Positions 9,718 to 20,351 are shown, numbered from the stretch's first letter. The stretch is 64,000 nucleotides of DNA from Terasakiella magnetica (GCA_902729415.1 CACVCF010000035.1:36313-100312); one strand, 5' to 3'. The notes: generated by a model not told the origin, from the letters alone. Numbers and translations: made by a program.

Positions 9718-12489
9718 ATGACCAAGATTTTCCAGCAGCGCGCCATCATTGATCGTCGGGCGGTTCTCATCCGGCTGGAGGAGGTGGCGGCCGACGATCT
9801 GCCCAAGAATAAACGGCGCGGACGTATTCTTGACGTGTTCAAGCAGTCCCTGAGCACCGGCCGGGCCGAGGTGCAGCGGCGTTTCAGCAGCCATGGCAAC
9901 GGTGCCGAGACGGTACGCGAGAACTGCTTTCTTATCGATCAGCTGGTGCGCCTGGTCCACGACTTTGCCGCCGAGCACGAATTCCAGCAAGGCATCCGCA
10001 CCTCGGGCGAGGCCATGAGTCTGGTGGCGGTGGGCGGGTATGGCCGGGGCGAGCTGTCGCCTCATTCCGATATCGACCTGTTGTTCCTGTTACCTCACAA
10101 GCGAGTGCCCTATCACGAGCAGGTGGTGGAATATATCCTCTACATGCTGTGGGACATGGGGTTGAAAGTCGGGCATTCCACCCGTTCGGCCGAGGATTGC
10201 ATCCGCAACGCCAAGGCCGACCTGACCATTCGCACCGCATTGCTGGAAATGCGCTGGCTGTGGGGTGATCAGGCCCTGTTCGCCGATCTGTGGGCGCGCT
10301 ATACCGCCGAGATCATGGCCACCAGTGCCGAAGAATTCGTCGAATCCAAGTTGAACGAGCGCAATAGCCGCCACACCCAGATGGGCGATTCCCGCTATGT
10401 GCTGGAGCCCAACGTCAAGGAGGGCAAAGGCGGTCTGCGCGACCTGCACACCTTGTACTGGATCGCTAAGTATCTCTACCGCATCCAAGACCTCTCTGAA
10501 TTGGTGGAGGCGGAGATCATCAGCCGTCCGGCGGTCAAGCTGTTCATCAAGGCCCAGGACTTCCTTTGGACGGTGCGCTGCCATCTGCATTACCTGACCG
10601 ACCGACCCGAAGACCGCCTGACCTTTGACGTGCAGCAGGAAATCGCTGCCCGCATGCATTATTCCGACCGCGCCGGATCCAGGGGCGTCGAGCGCTTCAT
10701 GAAGCATTACTTCCTGATCGCCAAGGACGTTGGTGACCTTACCCGCTTGTTTTGCGCCCTGGTCGAAGAGCGCCAGAAGAGCAAGCCCCGGCGGCTGCAA
10801 TTCGGACGGTTGTTCTCGCGCCGCACCGTGGTGGCGGGCTTCCATCTCGAAGGCGGGCGCCTTAACGTAGTCGCCGATAATCAGTTCGAAACCGATCCGG
10901 TCGCTATGATCCGGCTGTTTCATACGGCTCTTTTGCACGATGTCGATATTCATCCCAAGGCGCTGGATCTGGTCCACCGCAATCTCAAGCGCATTGATGC
11001 CGACGTTCGCAACGACCCCGTCGCCAACCGGCTGTTCATGGAAATGCTGTCGTCTCGCAAAAATCCCGAAGTGGCGCTGCGGCACATGAACGAGGCCGGA
11101 GTGGTGGGACGCTTTATCCCCGATTTCGGCCGGGTGGTGGCCCAGATGCAGTACGACATGTACCATGTCTATACCGTGGATGAGCACACGGTGCAGGCCA
11201 TCGGCGTGCTGCATTCCATCGAAAGCGGCAAGTTGAGCACCGAGGCTCCCGCCAGCACCGAGGTCATCCATCAGGTGCTGTCGCGCCGCGCCTTGTTTAC
11301 CGCCACCTTCCTCCACGACATCGCCAAGGGCCGCAGCGGCGACCATTCGGTGCTGGGCGCCGGGGTGGCGTTGAAGCTGGGGCCGCGTCTGGGCCTGACG
11401 GACGAGGAAACCGAAACCACGGCGTGGCTGGTGCGCGAGCATCTGTCCATGAGCCGCATCGCTTTCAAGCGCGATATCGACGATCCCAAGACTATCCAGG
11501 ACTTCGTCGCCCTGGTGCAATCGCCTGAACGCCTGCGTTTGCTGCTGTGCCTGACCGTGGCCGATATCAAGGCGGTGGGGCCGACGGTATGGAACGCCTG
11601 GAAGGCGGGCCTGCTGCGCGAGCTGTATCTGAGGGCGCTGGAGGTCATGACCGGTGGCCTCAACACTGCTACCCGCACCGCCCGGGTCAAAGCGTCTCAG
11701 GATGCGCTACGAATCGAACTGGTGAAGAATGCCTGGCCGGAAACCGAGATCGAAGCCCATCTTGGGCGCGGCTATCCCAGCTATTGGACCACCTACGACA
11801 CCCCGACCCAGTTGCGCCACGCCCGTTTGGTGCGTGAAGCCGAGGCGGTCAAGGCACCGTTGATGGTCGAGCCTCGGGTGGACAAGCATCGTGCCGTTAC
11901 CGAAATTATCGTCTATACCGGCGATCATCCCGGCCTTTTTTCTCAAATCGCCGGGGCCATGGCGGTCTCGGGCGCCAATATCGTCGACGCCAAGATCATC
12001 ACCCTGGCCAACGGCATGGCGCTCGACACCTTCTCGATCCAGGATTCCGAGGGCGGTGCCTTCGAGAGCCCCGGCAAACTGGCCAAATTAGCGGCCACCA
12101 TCGAACAGGTCTTGTCGGGGCGTCTGCGTCTTGACCGTGAACTGGCAACCCGCAAGGGCAAGCTGCCGTCCCGCGCCCATGTTTTTAAGGTGCCGCCGCG
12201 GGCATTGCTCGACAACAAGCCCTCACGCTCGCATACGGTGATCGAGGTCAATGGCCGCGACCGCCCCGGCCTACTGTACGATCTCACCAATTCCATGACC
12301 AATCTGGGCTTACAGATCTCGTCGGCCCATATCTCCACCTATGGCGAGCGGGTGGTGGACGTGTTTTATGTCAAGGATGTGTTCGGTCATAAGATCGAGC
12401 ACGAGCGTAAGTTGAAGGAAATCCGCGCCACTTTGCTCAAAACCCTGGACGAACCCACCGTCACCAAGGCCACCAAAGCGGCGGAATAG
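9718..12489 (+). CDS. glnD: [Protein-PII] uridylyltransferase / uridylyl-removing enzyme
   Basis: Bifunctional nitrogen sensor of 923 residues that uridylylates PII at low glutamine and removes UMP at high glutamine. The nucleotidyltransferase motif GGYGRGELSPHSDID begins near residue 106. The HD-domain motif FLHDIAKGRSGDH has His533-Asp534. Two ACT domains lie at the C-terminus (starting near YTGDHPGLFSQIAGAMA and VNGRDRPGLLYDLTNSM) and would bind glutamine. The ATG at 9718 was preferred over an upstream in-frame GTG at 9661 because homologs lack that extension. It lies upstream of murJ and trpS in the same direction, as in many Rhodospirillales. Confidence 0.96.
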   Translation: MTKIFQQRAIIDRRAVLIRLEEVAADDLPKNKRRGRILDVFKQSLSTGRAEVQRRFSSHGNGAETVRENCFLIDQLVRLVHDFAAEHEFQQGIRTSGEAMSLVAVGGYGRGELSPHSDIDLLFLLPHKRVPYHEQVVEYILYMLWDMGLKVGHSTRSAEDCIRNAKADLTIRTALLEMRWLWGDQALFADLWARYTAEIMATSAEEFVESKLNERNSRHTQMGDSRYVLEPNVKEGKGGLRDLHTLYWIAKYLYRIQDLSELVEAEIISRPAVKLFIKAQDFLWTVRCHLHYLTDRPEDRLTFDVQQEIAARMHYSDRAGSRGVERFMKHYFLIAKDVGDLTRLFCALVEERQKSKPRRLQFGRLFSRRTVVAGFHLEGGRLNVVADNQFETDPVAMIRLFHTALLHDVDIHPKALDLVHRNLKRIDADVRNDPVANRLFMEMLSSRKNPEVALRHMNEAGVVGRFIPDFGRVVAQMQYDMYHVYTVDEHTVQAIGVLHSIESGKLSTEAPASTEVIHQVLSRRALFTATFLHDIAKGRSGDHSVLGAGVALKLGPRLGLTDEETETTAWLVREHLSMSRIAFKRDIDDPKTIQDFVALVQSPERLRLLLCLTVADIKAVGPTVWNAWKAGLLRELYLRALEVMTGGLNTATRTARVKASQDALRIELVKNAWPETEIEAHLGRGYPSYWTTYDTPTQLRHARLVREAEAVKAPLMVEPRVDKHRAVTEIIVYTGDHPGLFSQIAGAMAVSGANIVDAKIITLANGMALDTFSIQDSEGGAFESPGKLAKLAATIEQVLSGRLRLDRELATRKGKLPSRAHVFKVPPRALLDNKPSRSHTVIEVNGRDRPGLLYDLTNSMTNLGLQISSAHISTYGERVVDVFYVKDVFGHKIEHERKLKEIRATLLKTLDEPTVTKATKAAE

Positions 12490-12543
12490 CCCGCCACCCA
12501 TGGCAGGGATGCGCCCGCGGCCGTTCTCGGTTACAAAGACACC

Positions 12544-14097
12544 ATGAGTCTGTTCCGCTCCATCGCCACCGTCGGCGGCTTTACCATGCTGTCGCGCATC
12601 ACCGGGCTGCTGCGCGAGATGGCCATCGCCCATTTCCTGGGTGCAGGCGCGGTGGCTGACGCCTTTTTCGTCGCCTTCCGTTTCCCCAATCTGTTTCGCT
12701 CGCTGTTCGCCGAAGGCGCCTTCAACACCGCCTTCATCCCGCTGTTTACCGGCAAGCTGAGTGCCGAAGGCCCCGACGCCGCCCATCTGTTTGCCGAGCG
12801 CGCCATGGCGGTGCTGGCTCTGGCGCTGATCTTGTTCGTGATCGTCATGGAACTGGCCATGCCGTGGGCCATGTTCGCTTTGGCGCCCGGTTTCGATACC
12901 GTTCCCGGCAAGATGGATCTGGCGGTGGATCTGTCGCGCATCTGCTTTCCCTATCTGCTGTTCATCTCGCTGACCTCGCTCCAGGCCGGGGTGCTGAACT
13001 CGCTGGGCCGCTTCGCCGCCGCCGCCGGAACCCCGGTGCTTTTGAACATCACCTCCATCGCCGCCCTATGGGCCTTGGTGCCGGTCACCCCCACGGCCGG
13101 TCACGCCATGGCCTGGGGCACCTTCGCCGCCGGAATCGTCCAGTTTTTCTGGCTGGTGTTCAGCGTCAGGAAAGCGGGCATGCCGCTGCGGCTGGTCCGG
13201 CCCAAAATCACATCCGAGGTCGGGCTGCTGTTCCGCCGGGTGGTGCCGGGCGCCGTCGGCGCCGGGGTCTATCAGGTCAATCTGGTGATCAACACCATGA
13301 TCGCCTCCACCGTCGCCAATGGCGCCGTCAGCCTGCTCAATTACGCCGACCGGGTGAACCAGCTGCCGCTGGGGGTGATCGGCATCGCCATCGGCACCGC
13401 CTTGCTGCCGTTGCTGTCGCGTCAGCTGAAGGAAGGCGACACCGCCGCCGCCATCACCAGCCAGAACCGGGCCATGGAATTCGGCCTGCTGATGACCCTG
13501 CCCGCCGCGGTGGCGCTGATCTGCATTCCGGTGCCGGTGATCCGGGTGCTGTTCGAGCGCGGCTCGTTCGGCCCCGCCGAGACCGAAGCCACCGCCAGCG
13601 CTCTGGCCGCCTTTGCCATCGGTCTGCCCGCCTACGTCCTGATCAAGGTTCTGACACCGGGCTTTTTTGCCCGCGAGGATACCGCCACGCCGGTGCGGGT
13701 GGCCATGGCCACCATGGCGCTGAACGTGGTCTTGAACCTGGCTTTGGTCAACAGCCTGGCTCATGTCGGCATGGCGCTGTCCACCGCGCTGTCGTCCTGG
13801 TTCAACGTCATCGTGCTGGCGGTGCTGTTGAAACGCCGCGGCTTTTTTGCCATGGACCCGCGTCTGCTGGCCCGCCTGCCCCGCATTCTCGCCGCCGCCG
13901 CCGTCATGGCTGCGGTTCTGTGGGGCGGCAAAACCCTGCTGTGGCCCTGGGCTTCGAGCCAGTTGGCGGCGCTGGGTCTGCTGGCCGCCCTGGTGACGCT
14001 GGGCCTGCTGGCCTTCGCCGTTGCCGCCCAAGTGTCGGGGGCCGCCCACCTCTCCGAGATCAAGGCAATGATGCGGCGGTCCTCCAGGTCATCTTGA
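12544..14097 (+). CDS. murJ: Lipid II flippase MurJ (MviN)
   Basis: Integral membrane protein of 517 residues of the MOP superfamily, with about 14 hydrophobic segments, that moves lipid II across the inner membrane for peptidoglycan synthesis. The N-terminus reads [19 protein letters not shown], followed by [20 protein letters not shown], both strong MurJ signatures; the central arginine- and charge-lined helices are also recognisable. It lies 54 nt after glnD and 61 nt before trpS. Confidence 0.96.
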   Translation: MSLFRSIATVGGFTMLSRITGLLREMAIAHFLGAGAVADAFFVAFRFPNLFRSLFAEGAFNTAFIPLFTGKLSAEGPDAAHLFAERAMAVLALALILFVIVMELAMPWAMFALAPGFDTVPGKMDLAVDLSRICFPYLLFISLTSLQAGVLNSLGRFAAAAGTPVLLNITSIAALWALVPVTPTAGHAMAWGTFAAGIVQFFWLVFSVRKAGMPLRLVRPKITSEVGLLFRRVVPGAVGAGVYQVNLVINTMIASTVANGAVSLLNYADRVNQLPLGVIGIAIGTALLPLLSRQLKEGDTAAAITSQNRAMEFGLLMTLPAAVALICIPVPVIRVLFERGSFGPAETEATASALAAFAIGLPAYVLIKVLTPGFFAREDTATPVRVAMATMALNVVLNLALVNSLAHVGMALSTALSSWFNVIVLAVLLKRRGFFAMDPRLLARLPRILAAAAVMAAVLWGGKTLLWPWASSQLAALGLLAALVTLGLLAFAVAAQVSGAAHLSEIKAMMRRSSRSS

Positions 14098-14158
14098 CGC
14101 TGGGCCTGGGCAGAGTATACCTGAACCCCTTGATTTCCTTCCGGAGCGACCAGCAGCC

Positions 14159-15157
14159 ATGAAGCGCATTTTTTCCGGCGTTCAGCCGACCGGAAACCTT
14201 CACCTCGGCAATTATCTGGGTGCCATCCGCAATTGGGTGCGCCTGCAAAACGAGTTCGAATGCATCTTCTGCATCGTCGATATGCACGCCATCACCCTGT
14301 GGCAAGACCCCAAGGAACTGGTTCATAACACCCGCGAAGTCACGGCGGGGATGATCGCTGCCGGTGTGGACGCCTCTAAGCACATCGTCTTCAACCAATC
14401 CATGGTTCCTGCCCATGCCCAGCTGGCCTGGATATTCAACTGCGTCGCCCGCATGGGCTGGCTGAACCGCATGACCCAGTTCAAGGACAAGGCGGGCAAG
14501 CACAAGGAGAACGCCTCGGTCGGCTTGTTCGCCTATCCCAATCTGATGAGCGCCGACATCTTGGCCTATAAGGCCACCCACGTGCCGGTGGGCGAGGATC
14601 AGAAGCAGCATCTGGAGCTGGCCCGCGACACTGCCCAGAAGTTCAACAGCGATTACGGGGTAGAGTTCTTTCCCCTGCCCGAGCCCTTGATCTTTGGTGC
14701 CGCCACCCGCGTCATGTCCCTGCGCGACGGCACCAAAAAGATGTCTAAGTCGGACGAGTCCGATTACTCGCGCATCGCCATGCAAGATGATGCCGACGCC
14801 ATCGCCTTGAAGATCCGCAAGGCCAAGACCGACCTCGAACCCCTGCCCGACAGCGCCGCCGGGCTGGAAACCCGCCCCGAGGCCTCCAACCTGCTGGGCA
14901 TCTACGCCGCCTTGTCCGACAAGGAAAAGGCGGAGGTGATCGCCCAGTTCGCCGGGCGTCAGTTCTCCGAGTTCAAGAAGGAACTGACGGATCTGGCCGT
15001 GTCGGTGCTTGGCCCCATTAACGGCGAGATGAAGCGCCTGATGACCGATCCCGGCCATATCGATGCCATTCTCAAAAGCGGGGCCGAGCGCGCCAACGCC
15101 ATTGCCGAACCCATCCTGCGCGAGGTTTACGACATCGTCGGGTTCCTGCGGCCGTGA
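14159..15157 (+). CDS. trpS: Tryptophanyl-tRNA synthetase
   Basis: Class I aminoacyl-tRNA synthetase of 332 residues, the compact bacterial TrpRS length. The HIGH-equivalent is in [18 protein letters not shown] at residues 6-23 and the KMSKS loop is at residues 194-198 ([14 protein letters not shown]). An [19 protein letters not shown] stretch lines the tryptophan pocket region. The stop codon overlaps the GTG of the DUF2333 gene. Confidence 0.97.
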   Translation: MKRIFSGVQPTGNLHLGNYLGAIRNWVRLQNEFECIFCIVDMHAITLWQDPKELVHNTREVTAGMIAAGVDASKHIVFNQSMVPAHAQLAWIFNCVARMGWLNRMTQFKDKAGKHKENASVGLFAYPNLMSADILAYKATHVPVGEDQKQHLELARDTAQKFNSDYGVEFFPLPEPLIFGAATRVMSLRDGTKKMSKSDESDYSRIAMQDDADAIALKIRKAKTDLEPLPDSAAGLETRPEASNLLGIYAALSDKEKAEVIAQFAGRQFSEFKKELTDLAVSVLGPINGEMKRLMTDPGHIDAILKSGAERANAIAEPILREVYDIVGFLRP

Positions 15158-16143
15158 CCTCGCGCCCGACCCTGGCTGCCCTGGCCGCCGCCCTGGAAGG
15201 ATTGCGCGCCCGCGCCGCCACCTGGCCCGCACCGTCGCGGCGTGTCATCCTGAGCGGTATCGCCCTGGTGGTGGCGCTGGTCTTCCCGGTGGGAATGCTG
15301 TGGGTCCATAAGATCGACGACAACGCCGACTTCACCCCCGCCCCGGTGGCGGCGCCCAAGGCGCGCAGTATCGCCATGGCCGCCGCCCTGATCCACCGCG
15401 AGGTCGATGTCAACAAGTGGCGGGCCAATGACCCCTTGTTCCTGCCGGGCGGCTGGCTCGACAACATGCCCAATTATCAATTGGGCGTGATCGAGGCCCT
15501 GGCCCATGTCAGTGCCGCCATGGTCGGTGACAAGGGTGCCGGCATGGGACCGAACGGTCCCGATATCGACCTCAATCACGCCGCCGGATTGCTGAAATAT
15601 CCTGGTACGGTGTGGAAGTTCGATACCCGCACTTCGTGGATGCCCACCGCCTCGGCCGAGAAGCAATATCGCAACGCCCAGCGTTCGCTGGACCGCTACA
15701 ACGACCGTATCGCTGCCGGAACGGCCTCGTTCGACCGTCGCCCCGAGGCCTTGGCCGTCCTGGTCGAAGCCTTGTTGCGTGATCTCGACGTTACCGCCGC
15801 GACCATCGAGTATCATCTGGCTGAAGGCCGTGCCGTGCTGCTGGACTTTTCCGCAGACGACGTTTTTTACGCCCAGAAGGGCCGTCTCTACGCCTTGTCG
15901 CTGGTGATGCGCGAACTGGGCCGCGACTATGAAAAGCCCCTGGCCGACCGCCGTCAGACCGAGGCCTGGGCCAAGATGGTGGCCCAGTTGGCCGCCGCCG
16001 CCCATATCCGCCCCTGGGTGGTGTGGAGCGCCTCACCGGATTCGTCTCTTCTGCCCAACCATCTGACATCGCAGGGGTTTTTGACGCTGCGGGCCAGAAT
16101 GGAGGCGGCTGAGATCCTGGCGGCGCTCAAAGCCGCCGGCTAA
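15154..16143 (+). CDS. DUF2333 family membrane-anchored protein
   Basis: Protein of 329 residues with one hydrophobic segment (about residues 31-50, [18 protein letters not shown]) and a large domain that would be periplasmic. The sequence [18 protein letters not shown] and [20 protein letters not shown] are typical of DUF2333, a family of unknown function. The GTG start overlaps the trpS stop as GTGA, so it is probably translated with trpS. No catalytic motif is evident. Confidence 0.85.
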   Translation: MTSRPTLAALAAALEGLRARAATWPAPSRRVILSGIALVVALVFPVGMLWVHKIDDNADFTPAPVAAPKARSIAMAAALIHREVDVNKWRANDPLFLPGGWLDNMPNYQLGVIEALAHVSAAMVGDKGAGMGPNGPDIDLNHAAGLLKYPGTVWKFDTRTSWMPTASAEKQYRNAQRSLDRYNDRIAAGTASFDRRPEALAVLVEALLRDLDVTAATIEYHLAEGRAVLLDFSADDVFYAQKGRLYALSLVMRELGRDYEKPLADRRQTEAWAKMVAQLAAAAHIRPWVVWSASPDSSLLPNHLTSQGFLTLRARMEAAEILAALKAAG

Positions 16144-16180
16144 ACATTAGAGAAACGTGAAATTCCTATTGCCTTGAGGC

Positions 16181-16217
16181 GGCTTTGGAGCGAAAACCAA
16201 AGCCTGACCTTTAAAGG
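16181..16217 (+). terminator. Stem-loop and adjacent palindrome upstream of the TauE/SafE gene
   Basis: GGCTTTGG (16181-16188) and CCAAAGCC (16197-16204) form a perfect 8-bp stem with loop AGCGAAAA. The 10-bp palindrome CCTTTAAAGG follows at 16208-16217. There is no U-tract after the stem, so termination after the DUF2333 gene is only one option; the palindrome could be an operator for the permease gene. Confidence 0.35.
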
Positions 16218-16262
16218 CGCCATCCAGAGAGCACCTGAAGGCAGGGGGGGGGCTCGGAAGGA

Positions 16263-17198
16263 ATGCAAATCTACCTTCCAATCGCGGAAATGTCGGTCAA
16301 CGTCTTCCTGATCCTGGGACTGGGCGGCGGTGTTGGCTTCATGTCTGGGTTGTTCGGTGTCGGTGGCGGCTTTCTCATGACGCCGCTGCTGATCTTTCTT
16401 GGTGTGCCGCCCACGGTGGCGGTTGGCACCGAGGCCAATCAGATCGTGGCCTCATCGGTCTCGGGCGTGTTGGCCCATTGGCGGCGTGGCAACGTCGATC
16501 TCCGCATGGGGCTGATTTTGACGGCGGGCGGCTTCGTCGGCTCGACCCTGGGTGTCTTCCTGTTCCGCTGGCTGCGGGGCCTGGGCCAGATCGATCTGGT
16601 GATTTCGCTGTGCTATATCGTATTTCTAGGGATCGTCGGCTCGCTGATGCTGGTGGAGAGCCTCCAATCCCTGCGCACCAGTCGCAAAGCGGCGGCCAGC
16701 GGCATCGCCGCGCCGCGGCGCAAGCTGCACCAGCATACCTGGGTCCACGGCCTGCCGTTCAAGATGCGCTTCCGCCGCTCCAAGCTTTATATCAGCGCCA
16801 TCCTGCCTGCCGGAATCGGCCTGTTTGTCGGCATTCTCGCCGCCATCATGGGTGTGGGCGGCGGCTTCATCATGGTCCCGGCCATGATCTATCTTTTAGG
16901 CATGCCGACGGCGGTGGTGGTGGGAACCTCGCTGTTCCAGATCATTTTCGTCACCGCCAATGCCACCTTCTTGCAATCGACCATGAACCACACTGTCGAT
17001 GTGGTTCTGGCCCTGCTGCTGCTGCTGGGGGGCGTGATCGGCGCCCAGGTCGGCGCCAAGGCCGGCGCCCGCCTGCGGGGCGAGCAATTGCGGTCATTGC
17101 TGGCGGTCATGGTTCTGGGGGTTTGCGGCAAGCTGCTGTTCGACATGATCGTGGTGCCGGACGAGATGTTCGGAATCGGTGCGGGGGGCAAGCACTGA
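16263..17198 (+). CDS. Sulfite exporter TauE/SafE family protein
   Basis: Membrane permease of 311 residues with about eight hydrophobic segments in two homologous halves. Each half starts with the family pattern: GGGVGFMSGLFGVGGGFLMTP near residue 20 and GLFVGILAAIMGVGGGFIMVP near residue 190. The family exports sulfite or other sulfur and organic anions; substrate unknown here. An insert of about 50 residues rich in Arg, Lys and His (RTSRKAAASG to KMRFRRSKL) lies between the halves. A nine-G run (16244-16252) sits just ahead of the GGAAGGA ribosome-binding site. The stop overlaps the next ATG (TGATG). Confidence 0.88.
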   Translation: MQIYLPIAEMSVNVFLILGLGGGVGFMSGLFGVGGGFLMTPLLIFLGVPPTVAVGTEANQIVASSVSGVLAHWRRGNVDLRMGLILTAGGFVGSTLGVFLFRWLRGLGQIDLVISLCYIVFLGIVGSLMLVESLQSLRTSRKAAASGIAAPRRKLHQHTWVHGLPFKMRFRRSKLYISAILPAGIGLFVGILAAIMGVGGGFIMVPAMIYLLGMPTAVVVGTSLFQIIFVTANATFLQSTMNHTVDVVLALLLLLGGVIGAQVGAKAGARLRGEQLRSLLAVMVLGVCGKLLFDMIVVPDEMFGIGAGGKH

Positions 17199-17941
17199 TG
17201 AAAGCGGCGATTTTGCTCCTTCTGTCGTGCGTCGGCCTGTTGAATGCCGCTTCTGCCCGTGCCGTCGAGCCACTGGTAGCCGATCTCTCCAGCCATCTGG
17301 TTGCCATCACTACCGGCTTTGCCGGAACCGATGTGCTGCTGTTCGGCGCCACCGAGGGCGAGGGTGACGTGGTGGTGGTGGTGCGCGGCCCCAACCGGCC
17401 TGAGACTCTACGCCGCAAGGCCCGGACCGGCGGTATCTGGATCAATTCCGGCAATGCCGTGGTCGAAAACGCCCCTTCATTCTATCTGGTGGCCGCGACG
17501 AGGCCGCTGGAGGATTTGGCGAGCACAGTCATCCTCGACCGCCACCAGATTGGCATCGACCATCTCGACCTTTCTATCCGGGTCAAGGATGCGGGGTCGG
17601 ACCTTTCCGAGTACCGTAAGGCGCTGATGCGGCTTAAACAGCGCAAGGGTCTCTATACCGACCGGGTGCATGAGATCGGCTTGCTGAGCCAGCGTCTGTT
17701 CCGTACCGACGTTCACTTTCCCGCCAATGTCCCGGTGGGAACCTATATGGTCGAAGTCTATCTGATCGACAAAGGTCAGGTGGTCAGCGCCCAGACCACG
17801 CCGCTGGTGGTCAGCAAGATCGGCATCGGCGCCGATGTCTTCGATTTTGCCCACCAGCAGGCCGCCGCCTACGGTATCATCGCCATCGCCCTGGCCGCCG
17901 CCGCCGGTTGGCTGGCCGCCGTCGCCTTCAAGAGGGGGTAG
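17198..17941 (+). CDS. TIGR02186 family exported/membrane protein
   Basis: Protein of 247 residues with an N-terminal signal peptide (cleavage plausible after SARA, about residue 21), a beta-rich extracytoplasmic body beginning VEPLVADLSSHLVAITTGF, and one C-terminal membrane helix (about residues 222-243) ending in FKRG. This matches TIGR02186, an uncharacterised family found next to TauE/SafE permeases. Translational overlap with the permease (TGATG) supports a shared function, probably as a periplasmic partner. I rejected the longer frame starting at 16478, which lies inside the permease gene. Confidence 0.82.
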   Translation: MKAAILLLLSCVGLLNAASARAVEPLVADLSSHLVAITTGFAGTDVLLFGATEGEGDVVVVVRGPNRPETLRRKARTGGIWINSGNAVVENAPSFYLVAATRPLEDLASTVILDRHQIGIDHLDLSIRVKDAGSDLSEYRKALMRLKQRKGLYTDRVHEIGLLSQRLFRTDVHFPANVPVGTYMVEVYLIDKGQVVSAQTTPLVVSKIGIGADVFDFAHQQAAAYGIIAIALAAAAGWLAAVAFKRG

Positions 17942-17946
17942 ACAAG

Positions 17947-18414
17947 ATGCCCAACAGCCGTGTCTTTCTCGTGGTGGTCGATAATTCACCGGAAATGCAG
18001 GCCGCGCTCCGCTTCGCCTGCCGCCGCGCCAAGGCCTCGGATGGACAGGTGGCGCTGTTGCGTGTCATCGAGCCCACCGAGTTTCAGCACTTCGCCAGCA
18101 TCGGCAATCTGATGCGCGCCGAGGCCCGCCAGGAAGCCGAGACCCTGCTGAACCGTCTGGCGGGCGACGTCAACACCGTCTCTGGCCATCTGCCGGTTCT
18201 GTTCGTCCGCGAGGGCAATCCCCGCGATGAGCTGCTGAAGGTCATCACCGAGGAACCGTCCATTTCGGTACTGGTGCTGGCCGCCGATACCGGCCCCGGG
18301 GGGCCGGGGCCACTGGTCACGGCTCTGACCGGCAAGTATGTCGGCAAGATGCGGGTGCCGGTCACCATTGTGCCGGGCAGCCTGACTCCCGAACAGATCG
18401 ATCAGATCACCTGA
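17947..18414 (+). CDS. Universal stress protein family (UspA-like)
   Basis: Small cytosolic alpha/beta protein of 155 residues. It starts VFLVVVDNSPEMQAALRFAC, the usual Usp strand-loop with the conserved Asp. The C-terminal nucleotide-loop region, normally GxxGxnG(S/T), is here AADTGPGGPGPLVTALTG, so ATP binding is uncertain. The family ends with the VPVTIVPG strand. It follows the TIGR02186 gene after 5 nt in the same direction. ATG at 17947 chosen; the longer frame lies inside the previous gene. Confidence 0.82.
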   Translation: MPNSRVFLVVVDNSPEMQAALRFACRRAKASDGQVALLRVIEPTEFQHFASIGNLMRAEARQEAETLLNRLAGDVNTVSGHLPVLFVREGNPRDELLKVITEEPSISVLVLAADTGPGGPGPLVTALTGKYVGKMRVPVTIVPGSLTPEQIDQIT

Positions 18415-18450
18415 TTCCTGCGGCCGGAGTCCCGGTTTCCAGATGCCCGG

Positions 18451-19455
18451 TTACCAGATGAAGGTGGACAGCCAGTAGAACAGGGCACCGATGGAGCCTG
18501 CCGCCGGGATGGTGATCACCCAGGCGACGACGATATTGGCCGCCACTTTCCAGCGCACCGCCGAAAGCTTGCGCGCCGCGCCGACGCCGACGATGGCGCC
18601 GGTGATGGTGTGGGTGGTTGAAACCGGAATACCGGCCCAGGTGGCGGCGAACAAGGTGATGGCGCCACCTGTCTCGGCGCAGAAGCCCTGCACCGGCTTC
18701 AAATCGGTAATCTTGGAGCCCATGGTCTTGACGATGCGCCAGCCGCCGAACAGCGTTCCCAGACCCATGGCGATCTGGCACAGCACCGCCACCCAGATAG
18801 GAACATGGAAGGTGTCGCCAAGATAGCCCTGGCTGAACAGCAGCACGGCGATGATACCCATGGTCTTTTGGGCATCATTGCCGCCGTGACCCAGGGAATA
18901 CAGCGCGGCAGAGCCGAATTGCAGGATGCGGAAGCGGCGGTCTACCGCGAAGGGAGTGGTGTGACGGCACACCCACGACACCGACAAGATCAGCAGCATG
19001 GCCAGAACCAGGCCGATCAGAGGGGACAGCACGATGGCCGAGCCGGTCTTGATAAATCCGGCGCTGACCAACGCGGGCAGACCACCCTTGGCGATACCGG
19101 CCCCGGCGATACCGCCGATCAAGGCATGGGAGCTGGACGAAGGAATCCCCAAAATCCAGGTAAAGATGTTCCAGAAGATGGCGCCCGCCAAGGCGCCGAA
19201 GATCACATTGGTGTTGACCAAAGAAGGTTCGACGATGCCGGTGCCGATGGTCTTGGCCACATTGGTGCTGAAAAACAAAATGGCGATGGTGTTGAAGAAC
19301 GCCGCCCACAACACCGCGTATTTGGGAGACAGGACGCGGGTGGAAACCACCGTGGCGATGGAATTCGCGGCATCGTGCAGGCCGTTCAGGAAGTCGAACA
19401 GCAGCGCAACCACCACCAGGGCCACGATGATCGGAAAGGCGACAGAGCCGTCCAT
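18451..19455 (-). CDS. PiT-family inorganic phosphate transporter
   Basis: Membrane transporter of 334 residues with about ten hydrophobic segments. The two PiT signatures are present: LFDFLNGLHDAANSIATVV in the N-terminal half and the C-terminal copy containing SLGHGGNDAQKTMGII. The family takes up phosphate as a neutral metal-phosphate complex or with a cation. It is the second gene after a DUF47 (PhoU-like) gene, separated by 8 nt, the common pit accessory pair for low-affinity uptake. Confidence 0.93.
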   Translation of the reverse strand: MDGSVAFPIIVALVVVALLFDFLNGLHDAANSIATVVSTRVLSPKYAVLWAAFFNTIAILFFSTNVAKTIGTGIVEPSLVNTNVIFGALAGAIFWNIFTWILGIPSSSSHALIGGIAGAGIAKGGLPALVSAGFIKTGSAIVLSPLIGLVLAMLLILSVSWVCRHTTPFAVDRRFRILQFGSAALYSLGHGGNDAQKTMGIIAVLLFSQGYLGDTFHVPIWVAVLCQIAMGLGTLFGGWRIVKTMGSKITDLKPVQGFCAETGGAITLFAATWAGIPVSTTHTITGAIVGVGAARKLSAVRWKVAANIVVAWVITIPAAGSIGALFYWLSTFIW

Positions 19456-19463
19456 GGGCGGCC

Positions 19464-20105
19464 TCAGACCTGCTCGATGACGATGGTCTCGATGACGTTG
19501 GCCACGTCGTCGAAGCGGTCGGACACCTTTTCCAGCCGCTGATAGATCTCCTTGCGGGTGATCAGCTTTACCGGATCACGCTCGGTGGCGAACAGACGGC
19601 GGAGGCCCTCGTGCTGGCACTTATCGGCGACGCTTTCCTGCTGGCCGATGGCATCGCACAGCTGGTTGATCTGGTCGGCATTCTTGCTGACCTCGTTCAG
19701 CAGTGGGATCGCCTCGATCAGCAGGCGGGCGCATTCGGTGATGCCGGTCGCCAAAGCCCGCATGTCGGGGGTGAATTCGGTGACGCTGTAAAGATCGACG
19801 CGCTGGGCCACTTCCTCGATGCCGTCCACCGCGTCATCCATGGTGGTGATGAGCTTGTGGATCTGATCACGGTCGAAGGGCGTAATGAAGCTGCGGTGCA
19901 ACGCCTGCAACGTCTGGCGGGTGACGGAATCGGCTTCACCCTCGAAGGTACAGATACGCTTGAAGTGAACCTGTATGTCGGCACCATCGGCCATCATGTC
20001 TTCAAGCGCCATGGCGGCGGCGTGGACCTTTACCGCGTGCTGGGCGAAGAGTTCGACAAACCTCTCCTCCTTGGGCATCAAGGCACGGAACAGGCGGAAG
20101 AACAT
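19464..20105 (-). CDS. DUF47 family protein (PhoU-like Pit accessory protein)
   Basis: All-helical PhoU-like protein of 213 residues. MPKEERFVELFAQHA at the N-terminus and EGEADSVTRQTLQALHRSFITPFDRDQIHKL with FDDVANVIETIVI at the end are DUF47 hallmarks. These proteins are thought to modulate the adjacent Pit transporter. The ATG at 20105 was chosen because it gives MFFRLFRALMPKEE, the usual start. In-frame ATG at 20129 and TTG at 20138 would add 8 or 11 residues and cannot be excluded, since none has a strong ribosome-binding site. Confidence 0.88.
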   Translation of the reverse strand: MFFRLFRALMPKEERFVELFAQHAVKVHAAAMALEDMMADGADIQVHFKRICTFEGEADSVTRQTLQALHRSFITPFDRDQIHKLITTMDDAVDGIEEVAQRVDLYSVTEFTPDMRALATGITECARLLIEAIPLLNEVSKNADQINQLCDAIGQQESVADKCQHEGLRRLFATERDPVKLITRKEIYQRLEKVSDRFDDVANVIETIVIEQV

Positions 20106-20351
20106 GGGAGCGATCCCTGGCAGTTTCATCGAACCCAATGTCTTGGGCGCCGACTCAATAGCATAGATGAATAAATTGTTACATGGGGAGTTCGTGCCGA
20201 CCGGGTTTTACCGTACGCATTGCCACCCTATCCCCGGCTGGAATCAGAGTCTCTCATCTTGAATCGTTGTTAATCCGCACATAACTCGTTTGCATCCTTA
20301 TGCTATGGAATCTACGCCAGACAGTGATCGCCCTTGATTGGAACGCAAAAC

